DNA from: Acidobacteriota bacterium
GTDB lineage: Bacteria > Actinomycetota > Acidimicrobiia > Spongiisociales > UBA5794
Assembly (NCBI GenBank): GCA_004356175.1
Contig: SMXV01000073.1
Coordinates: forward strand, 1-21,511
Length of the DNA stretch: 21,511 nucleotides
Direction of reading: 5' to 3'
Part shown: one piece after another, positions 17,158 to 21,511 of the stretch
How positions within the stretch are numbered: position 1 is the stretch's first letter
Layout of the letters: every line of letters begins with the position of its first letter
The notes under the pieces: generated by a model
What the model was told of the DNA's origin: nothing
The model's input: only the letters and a program-made list of their open reading frames with translations
The model's database searches: none
Position numbers and translations under genes: made by a program

Positions 17158-17499
17158 TCAGGCGACGACTTTGTAGCGGTGGCGGACCGAGCGGTTGTAC
17201 GTGATTACCACGACTGCAAGGATGAAAATTGCCGACACAACCAGGAACGGAATTAGGTACCTCGCTGTCCAAGGTTGTTCGAACTCTTCGACTTCCAGTT
17301 CAGGGATCACGACCGAAGGTGAGTCCGCACCCGAAATGACCCCGGGCTCAGAAATTTGCACTGGCTCATCTGTGGTGCTGACCGACTCGGTCCCCTGACC
17401 ATCGTCGTCTTCCGCATGGCTCGCCGCAAAAGATGGCAGCGCAGCGGTCAAGACGAGTAGCACGCCAAGCAGTGGGACGAGTCGTCGAAGGTGGGTCAT
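17158..17499 (-). CDS. small type I membrane protein, unknown
   Basis: I do not recognise this 113-aa protein. It has a positively charged start and a hydrophobic signal (about 1-25, possible cleavage after SFA), an acidic Ser/Thr-rich outer segment of about 50 residues, one membrane helix (about 81-101, YLIPFLVVSAIFILAVVV) and a short basic tail (NRSVRHRYK). That pattern predicts an exported, single-pass protein with its C-terminus inside. It lies 60 bp upstream of the metalloprotease gene on the same strand and downstream of a terminator, so it may begin the housekeeping operon. The ribosome site is weak. Confidence 0.75.
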   Translation of the reverse strand: MTHLRRLVPLLGVLLVLTAALPSFAASHAEDDDGQGTESVSTTDEPVQISEPGVISGADSPSVVIPELEVEEFEQPWTARYLIPFLVVSAIFILAVVVITYNRSVRHRYKVVA

Positions 17500-17549
17500 C
17501 CAGCTGAGGATAGACAGCTAGCGGTTGCCGACGGATTCATGTCAACACG

Positions 17550-17576
17550 AAAAAAGCGCCGGGGCTACCGACACTT
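17550..17576 (-). terminator. rho-independent terminator of the two-sigma operon
   Basis: On the minus strand AAGTGTCGG pairs with CCGGCGCTT (9 bp, two of them G-U) around a TAGCC loop and runs directly into a T-tract (six Ts including the two in the stem). It lies about 28 nt after the stop of the 65-aa zinc-finger-like gene and 50 nt before the next minus-strand start, which marks the end of the sigma operon. Confidence 0.75.
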
Positions 17577-17603
17577 CAATCGTTGTGCTTGTGCTGCGCT
17601 ATG

Positions 17604-17801
17604 TCAGGCTTCGGCCTTCACGATTCGCCCACGCAAGCGTGGGTACTTCGTTGGGGCGTGCGTGAAGCAGTACTCCCTTTTGTTGTACTGGCTCAGGCGG
17701 GTATCGCACACCTTGCTTGCGCACGTGCGCGACGTTGAATATGTCTTGGGTGGACGGGCAGAACCCGTGAACTTGCGACCTTTGAGTGCAGTCTCCTGCA
17801 T
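17604..17801 (-). CDS. 65-aa zinc-finger-like protein downstream of rsrA
   Basis: This short gene looks real because the ATG at 17801 is preceded by GGAGG five bases upstream, and it sits 30 bp after rsrA and just before a terminator. The basic product contains TCASKVCDTRLSQYNKREYCFTH, a likely zinc site of form C-x4-C-x12-C-x2-H (Cys27, Cys32, Cys45, His48). The core TRLSxYN followed by C-x2-H resembles a small treble-clef-like motif I associate with actinobacterial regulators. Given its place it could be a redox-sensitive accessory of the SigR/RsrA pair, but no function is established. Confidence 0.72.
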   Translation of the reverse strand: MQETALKGRKFTGSARPPKTYSTSRTCASKVCDTRLSQYNKREYCFTHAPTKYPRLRGRIVKAEA

Positions 17802-17831
17802 GCTGACCTCCATGGGCGGAACCCCGATGCG

Positions 17832-18080
17832 TCAGCAGTCGGAGGCCCCCGTATTACGTTCTTGCTCTATTAACGCTCGGAGGGTGTCAAAAAGTTCCGC
17901 TGGGGGCTCGGTTTTTCCACCGGCAGCGATTCTCAGCTTGAGAGATTCCTCAAATTCGAATGCGCCGATGCAGTCGCCGCAACGCCTCAGATGCCATTTG
18001 ATCCGCTCTTTCCGTGTAAAAGTCAGCTCGTCATCGATGTACTGATACACATACTCGATTGCGTTGTCGCATCCGCTCAT
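17832..18080 (-). CDS. rsrA: RsrA-like zinc anti-sigma factor
   Basis: The 82-aa product matches the zinc-associated anti-sigma (ZAS, zf-HC2) type: an N-terminal Cys4, then HLRRCGDC giving H30-x3-C34-x2-C37. In Streptomyces RsrA and mycobacterial RshA, oxidation of such cysteines releases the sigma factor during thiol stress. It is cytoplasmic, with no membrane segment. The ATG overlaps the sigma stop as ATGA, the standard sigma/anti-sigma arrangement. An additional Cys is the last residue. The assignment to the SigR-RsrA group rests on motif and gene pairing. Confidence 0.9.
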   Translation of the reverse strand: MSGCDNAIEYVYQYIDDELTFTRKERIKWHLRRCGDCIGAFEFEESLKLRIAAGGKTEPPAELFDTLRALIEQERNTGASDC

Positions 18081-18640
18081 TCTTCCGGCTCCACTAATCC
18101 GCGTTCAACTGCCAAGTTCCATAACTTCCTTTGGAGCCCTTTTCTTCCCCGATGCAGTCGCGACATCACGGTTCCGATCGGAATGTCAAGGATTTCCGCA
18201 ATCTCCTTGTAAGAAAATCCGTCAACGTCTGCGTACAAAACGGGGAGCCTGAAGTTCTCCGGCAAAGATTCAATCGCCTCAACTATGTCCTCGTCCACGA
18301 AGAGGTCGAGTGCTTGAACCTCGGCGCTCACTTGGGCTCCCGAGGTCTCTCCGAGGCGTTTGTAGAGATACATGTCCTGCAGCTCGCCAAGCTCAACCTC
18401 TTGAGGGCGGCGCTGGCTCTTGCGGTATTTGTTGATGTACGTGTTGGTCAGGATGCGATAGAGCCACGCTTTGAGGTTTGTTCCCTCCGTGAAGGAATCG
18501 TACGCCCTATATGCCTTGAGATAGGTCTCCTGCACGACATCCTCAGCGTCCGCCGAATTTCGGGTCATGCGTCGCGCCGCCGAATACAGCTGCGGGGCGA
18601 ATTGCATTGCGTCGCGCTCGAAATTTGCCTGGTCAGCCAT
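18077..18640 (-). CDS. sigR: ECF sigma factor, SigR/SigH type
   Basis: The 187-aa product is an extracytoplasmic-function sigma factor with region 2 (about 8-80, including DAEDVVQETYLKAYRAYDSF and NLKAWLYRILTNTYINKYRK) and region 4 (about 118-175, LPVLYADVDGFSYKEIAEIL then IGTVMSRLHRGRKGLQ). The sequence style and the coupled ZAS anti-sigma identify it as the SigR (Streptomyces)/SigH (Mycobacterium) type that drives thiol-oxidative and heat stress genes. The start ATG is only 30 bp after the stop of the upstream membrane protein gene, with no strong ribosome site. I found no convincing GGAAT-type autoregulatory promoter in that gap, so it may be co-transcribed with the upstream sigma. Confidence 0.93.
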   Translation of the reverse strand: MADQANFERDAMQFAPQLYSAARRMTRNSADAEDVVQETYLKAYRAYDSFTEGTNLKAWLYRILTNTYINKYRKSQRRPQEVELGELQDMYLYKRLGETSGAQVSAEVQALDLFVDEDIVEAIESLPENFRLPVLYADVDGFSYKEIAEILDIPIGTVMSRLHRGRKGLQRKLWNLAVERGLVEPEE

Positions 18641-18670
18641 TGCGCAGAGAGTATCAGCGTCGAGCTTCAG

Positions 18671-19606
18671 CTATCCGTTGTACAAACTCACGAAAGAGAA
18701 TGTCTCTGTCGCTCCCGTGTAGTCCGTTGCGGTCACCGTAAAGGTGACGTTGTACACGGCAGTGGGGAAGAAGACCTTCACACTCCAATTTCCGTCGCCG
18801 TCGGCAACAGCGGACCCGTCGCCGTTTGGCGAAGCGATGTTCACGGTCGAGCCTGGTTCTGCCTTCCCACTGAACACATCGTACGGCTCGGGCAGTTCGC
18901 ATGACCCGTACTTCTGGGTTGCCGTAAATTGCCACGATTCCGTTGGCTTGGTTGTTGTCGTCGTGACCTCCGCGATATCGAGGTGCACGACTATGCGAAC
19001 CTCGGCATGGTTGCCTGCCGCGTCCGTTGCAACAAACACGACTCCGTTTGCACCGTGCGCAATAACAAGTGAAACGGTCCACACACCGTCTGCGTCCACC
19101 GTGGCAGAAAACTTGCCGCTCGCAACAACGGTTGCCCCAATCTCGGTTGTGCCGGTGAACGTAACGGTCTTCGTCTCAAGACGATCACCATCCTGCGGCG
19201 ATGTGACCGCAATCGCAGGCGGCGATGTGTCAGCCGCAACGGGGCCATCATCGGACAAGCCCACCGGTGGTGAAACCACGGGAGCCGGTTCAAGAGATTC
19301 CGGGACAGCGATTGGCGCCATCGATTGGTCAGGAACGCTCATCGGCACGACGGCATCGGTAGTAGGTGCAACAACGCTGCTCGTCGGCACCTGTTGAGCT
19401 GGATCGCCAAGTGTCGGGGTCACGATGACAAGCGCAACCACGACAGCGACTCCCACTGTCGCTACCGAAAACGCGTATCCGAATCCGCGCCATATCGCTG
19501 CTGCCCGAATGACCGGCGCGATGCCACCAGCAGGAGCGGACACGTGTGCAACACTCAGATGGATTGCTGATGCCGATTCGGCAGCGAGCATGTCAAGAGT
19601 GGTCAT
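18671..19606 (-). CDS. membrane protein with two outer Ig-like modules, candidate anti-sigma
   Basis: The 311-aa product has a short cytoplasmic part (1-42, with a helix-like LDMLAAESASAIHL), one membrane helix (about 43-64), a Pro/Ser/Thr/Val-rich linker (about 68-128), an Ig-like domain of the kind seen in multidomain exported proteins (129-208, SPQDGDRLETKTVTFTG, DAAGNHAEVRI), a Thr-rich joint and a final domain (225-309) with YGSCELPEPYDVFSGKAEPG. Cys236 is its only cysteine. The ATG overlaps the upstream sigma stop as ATGA with GGGAG 7 nt before it, the usual place for a membrane anti-sigma factor. It lacks a recognisable zinc ASD, so that role is inferred. Both outer domains are paralogous to those of the protein at 20352-21224. 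Confidence 0.85.
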   Translation of the reverse strand: MTTLDMLAAESASAIHLSVAHVSAPAGGIAPVIRAAAIWRGFGYAFSVATVGVAVVVALVIVTPTLGDPAQQVPTSSVVAPTTDAVVPMSVPDQSMAPIAVPESLEPAPVVSPPVGLSDDGPVAADTSPPAIAVTSPQDGDRLETKTVTFTGTTEIGATVVASGKFSATVDADGVWTVSLVIAHGANGVVFVATDAAGNHAEVRIVVHLDIAEVTTTTTKPTESWQFTATQKYGSCELPEPYDVFSGKAEPGSTVNIASPNGDGSAVADGDGNWSVKVFFPTAVYNVTFTVTATDYTGATETFSFVSLYNG

Positions 19607-20184
19607 GCTTGGTCTCCCATGTCGATTCCGAGGGTGGCGGCCAACCTCTTTCGTCCTTTGTGCAAATGGACCTTTACCGTGCTCGGTGAGCACTCGAGAA
19701 TTGCGGCGATCTCGTTCACCGGCCGGTCCTCCAGATAGTGCAGCGCAAGTGTCTGTGCCTGGCGCTTAGGCAACTTGCGAACGTTCGCCCAAAACCCGTC
19801 TGCTTCACTCGGAAGCTCCCCAATCTCCGCGTGCGATCGTCCGAAACCTGTGAGTCGAGCCACGGCCTTGATTTCACTCGACAGCTTGCGAAATCGCGAG
19901 ACAGCGAGGTTCGAGACGACGCGCCGCACCCATGCCCCAGGATTGTCATACGTTCCGACCTTCTCCCAGTTTCGATGTGCGGCGATGAACGCCTCCTGTG
20001 CGAGATCTTCAGATGCCGCTCGGCTGCCCGACAACGCGTAGGCGAGACCGACGACGGGCTTGAACTCTCGCTCGTAGAACCTGTCGAACGGCTCGGTCGC
20101 GCGCAAAATCGCTGATGAGGTCTCCTGCCCCTCACCCACTCCGGTGCCCTCAACAGGCGCTCGGGGTTTCGGTCGTACGGTCAT
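19603..20184 (-). CDS. ECF sigma factor, SigE family
   Basis: The 193-aa product has sigma region 2 (about 33-98, FDRFYEREFKPVVGLAYAL, SEDLAQEAFIAAHRNW, NPGAWVRRVVSNLAVSRFRK) and region 4 (about 130-182, LPKRQAQTLALHYLEDRP, STVKVHLHKGRKRLAATL). The region 2 style matches the actinobacterial sigma-E subfamily of ECF factors. The first 30 residues are a non-conserved extension; the ATG at 20184 lies only 11 nt beyond the predicted -10, implying an almost leaderless transcript, or a later start. The stop overlaps the membrane protein gene, and a matching promoter on the other strand serves the exported paralog. This is the probable regulator of both units. Confidence 0.92.
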   Translation of the reverse strand: MTVRPKPRAPVEGTGVGEGQETSSAILRATEPFDRFYEREFKPVVGLAYALSGSRAASEDLAQEAFIAAHRNWEKVGTYDNPGAWVRRVVSNLAVSRFRKLSSEIKAVARLTGFGRSHAEIGELPSEADGFWANVRKLPKRQAQTLALHYLEDRPVNEIAAILECSPSTVKVHLHKGRKRLAATLGIDMGDQA

Positions 20185-20195
20185 CTGTCTCCAGT

Positions 20196-20224
20196 CACAC
20201 GCTCGGCAGGCATGGAAGGTTTAC
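20196..20224 (-). promoter_or_regulatory. ECF-type promoter of the sigma operon
   Basis: On the minus strand GTAAACC (20224-20218), a 16-nt spacer and CGTGTGAC (20201-20194) form a -35/-10-like pair just upstream of the sigma start codon. The AACC-containing -35 and CGT-type -10 are in the style of ECF promoters. An equivalent element with the same spacing faces the other way at 20264-20292. Confidence 0.7.
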
Positions 20225-20263
20225 TCAGATATCGGCAGAATTTTCCGGCGCACGAGACATTCG

Positions 20264-20292
20264 GTAAACCTCACGCTCCTCTCGTGCGTGTC
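20264..20292 (+). promoter_or_regulatory. matching ECF-type promoter of the exported paralog
   Basis: GTAAACC (20264-20270), a 16-nt spacer and CGTGTCAC (20287-20294) repeat the element found on the opposite strand, with 7 of 8 matching bases at the -10 and identical -35 and spacing. The predicted transcript would have a leader of about 50 nt with GGGAGAGG (20334-20341) as ribosome site 10 nt before the ATG at 20352. Confidence 0.7.
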
Positions 20293-20351
20293 ACACATAG
20301 GGCAGTGACGGGCGGAGGCATCACACATCGATTGGGAGAGGATCTATACCC

Positions 20352-21224
20352 ATGAAAGGGAAACCACTATTGCTGGCGGTTGTTACGTTCGCGATTGTCC
20401 TGATTGGCGGTGCAGCAATGGCTGGCGTCGGCACATACTGGTCCGGTGGCGACGCATCCACGGTTGCGTATCCGTCCGGGGGAGAATCTGCAACCAAGAC
20501 AACTGAAGCCGCTGAGGAGATAGAGACTACGACCGCGTCTGAACCGGAGAAGGAAACAACACCGACGTTGGTTCCTGACACGGAGAAGGACGAAGCGGTT
20601 CCGGCTGATGCACCGAAGGAGGAGACTTCAGAGGAGTCCGCGAAGGGAGAAGCTGCCGAGAAGAAGTCCGAGGTCAGCGAACCTCTGTTCACATTGAGCC
20701 ATCCGCTCGATGACGCCCGTTTCGAGACCTCTGTCGTAACGTTCGGAGGCACCGCCCTTGAAGGCATCTCCATCCACCGCGGAAAGTTCGTGGCGGAGTC
20801 GATTGATGGAGAGTGGTCCATGAAACTCGTTCTTTCGCCAGGTAAGAACAGAGTCGTATTTGAGACTGTTGGCAAAGACGGTGAGATTTCGCACGCATCG
20901 GTGACCGTCTACTACGACGCTTCGAAAGACGACTCAAAGGAAGAGCCGAAGGACGAAACGGTTGCATTTGTTGCCTACCAGACGTACGGAACATGCAGCC
21001 TCGAAGTGCCCTACGACGTCTTCTATGGCAAGGCAAAACCAGGAACGAAGATCACCGCGAGCTCGGCCTATGGGAGCGGCTCAACAACCGCCAACGAGAA
21101 TGGGAAGTGGGAGCTGAAGGTCTTCTTTGCCGACGCCCCTGCAAACAAGACATTCAGTGTGAAACTCAAGGCCAGTACGGGACAATCGCAGTCCTTCTCG
21201 TTCACAGCAACACCAGAGGGATAG
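20352..21224 (+). CDS. exported Ig-like protein paralogous to the membrane partner
   Basis: The 290-aa product begins with a hydrophobic segment (about 5-25) that is either a cleaved signal (after AMA) or an N-terminal anchor. A charged Glu/Lys/Thr-rich linker (about 43-109) follows, then an Ig-like domain (111-187) and, after a second short acidic/Lys spacer, a terminal domain (205-287) containing QTYGTCSLEVPYDVFYGKAKPG. These two domains align in order with those of the protein encoded at 18671-19606 (shared pattern Q-x-Y-G-S/T-C-x-L-x-x-P-Y-D-V-F-x-G-K-A-x-P-G). Cys215 is the sole cysteine, at the same place as the sole cysteine of the partner. It is divergent from the sigma operon and followed by a strong terminator. 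I do not recognise a known family. Confidence 0.88.
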   Translation: MKGKPLLLAVVTFAIVLIGGAAMAGVGTYWSGGDASTVAYPSGGESATKTTEAAEEIETTTASEPEKETTPTLVPDTEKDEAVPADAPKEETSEESAKGEAAEKKSEVSEPLFTLSHPLDDARFETSVVTFGGTALEGISIHRGKFVAESIDGEWSMKLVLSPGKNRVVFETVGKDGEISHASVTVYYDASKDDSKEEPKDETVAFVAYQTYGTCSLEVPYDVFYGKAKPGTKITASSAYGSGSTTANENGKWELKVFFADAPANKTFSVKLKASTGQSQSFSFTATPEG

Positions 21225-21259
21225 AGACACAGGACACATCTGGGCTCACAACCAGAGAG

Positions 21260-21292
21260 CGGCCCCGCGGGAGCTCCCCGTGGGGCCGTTTT
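21260..21292 (+). terminator. strong rho-independent terminator
   Basis: A 12-bp stem (21260-21271 with 21277-21288, one G-T pair) closes a 5-nt AGCTC loop and is followed by TTTT (21289-21292). It lies 36 bp after the stop of the exported paralog gene and clearly ends that transcript. Confidence 0.9.
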
Positions 21293-21333
21293 CTGTCACA
21301 GGGCCAGGATACATTTGGGAACATGAGGTCACA

Positions 21334-21471
21334 GTGACAGCTCACGAGCTCCTGGTATCGCTCTTCTGGTTTATTGCAATCGGCTACGTCGTATTCATTG
21401 CGTGGACGGTTTCACGCATTGCGAGGGCGTGGCTGGTCGCCCATCATTTCGTCGGCCGCTGGACGCGCTGA
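21334..21471 (+). CDS. 45-aa single-pass membrane micro-protein, tentative
   Basis: GTG at 21334 is preceded by GAGG five bases upstream and opens a 45-codon frame. The product has one long hydrophobic segment (about 5-28, LLVSLFWFIAIGYVVFIAW) and a basic, aromatic tail ending HHFVGRWTR, so a small membrane protein with a cytoplasmic C-terminus is plausible. It lies between a terminator and a tRNA gene on the other strand, with no other gene to occupy this space. I do not recognise a family. The short length keeps the call tentative. Confidence 0.5.
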   Translation: MTAHELLVSLFWFIAIGYVVFIAWTVSRIARAWLVAHHFVGRWTR

Positions 21472-21482
21472 ACGGTGTGCGG

Positions 21483-21511
21483 AGCCAGAGGCGGGATTTG
21501 AACCCGCGGCC
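21483..21511 (-). tRNA. 3' end of a tRNA gene, cut by the window edge
   Basis: On the minus strand GCGGG-TTCAAAT-CCCGC (21507-21491) is a perfect T-arm, followed by a 7-nt acceptor strand CTCTGGC (21490-21484) and a T at the discriminator position (21483). The next bases are CCG, so CCA is not encoded. The anticodon lies outside the window; a U73 discriminator would fit tRNA-Cys or tRNA-Gly, but the isotype cannot be decided. Confidence 0.85.

Noticed and set aside
18641..18670. Possible SigR-type autoregulatory promoter before the SigR-like gene
   Set aside because: I looked for GGAAT/GGGAA with a GTT-type -10 here and in the preceding 60 bp and found no convincing pair.
18131..18904. 257-codon open frame antisense to the SigR-like sigma and the membrane protein
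   Set aside because: It is opposite two genes with clear domains, has no recognisable motif, and crosses their boundary; it is a by-product of codon bias.
19603..20184. Possibility that the SigE-family sigma is just a LuxR-type regulator
   Set aside because: It has both sigma region 2 (SEDLAQEAFIAAHRNW) and region 4, so a bare HTH regulator does not fit.

Overview
The window looks like a chromosomal segment of an actinobacterium (phylum Actinomycetota). The main reason is gene order. Read on the minus strand, zinc metalloprotease (DUF2342), tilS, hpt, ftsH, folP, folK, a DUF2520 protein, panC, coaX, lysS and clpC follow the order I know from Mycobacterium tuberculosis (Rv3626c down to Rv3596c). 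Supporting signs are frequent GTG starts, a SigR/RsrA-type thiol-stress pair and a 'septum formation' family lipoprotein. The base composition is only moderately GC-rich, so a lineage such as Acidimicrobiia is plausible, but that is inference.

Layout: 1-2785 holds clpC (minus) and a divergent promoter region. 2786-5272 holds two plus-strand genes, a long-chain polyprenyl diphosphate synthase and a lipoprotein with two Cys-rich septum-formation-like repeats. 5338-17097 is a dense minus-strand housekeeping run. Going downstream it makes the metalloprotease, TilS and Hpt, then FtsH, FolP, a degenerate dual-specificity-phosphatase-like protein, a FolK-thioesterase fusion, a DUF2520 Rossmann protein, PanC, CoaX and LysS. 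Many neighbours overlap by 1 or 4 nt, which suggests translational coupling. 17158-17499 encodes a small type I membrane protein.

17604-20184 is a tight minus-strand operon with two ECF sigma factors. A SigE-family sigma and a membrane-spanning Ig-like protein (candidate anti-sigma/sensor) are followed by a SigR-like sigma, its RsrA-like zinc anti-sigma and a 65-aa zinc-finger-like protein. It ends at a hairpin terminator. Divergent from it, at 20352-21224, is an exported protein whose two outer domains are paralogous to the outer domains of the membrane protein. The 167-bp gap between the two units carries two mirror-image promoter-like elements, GTAAACC-N16-CGTGT(C/G)AC, one per direction. 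A sigma factor, a membrane partner, a look-alike exported protein and matching divergent promoters make this the best candidate for an undescribed envelope-signalling system.

The right edge holds a strong terminator, a 45-aa membrane micro-ORF and the 3' end of a tRNA gene cut by the window. I saw no insertion sequences, CRISPR arrays or rRNA. No intergenic stretch exceeds 300 bases.
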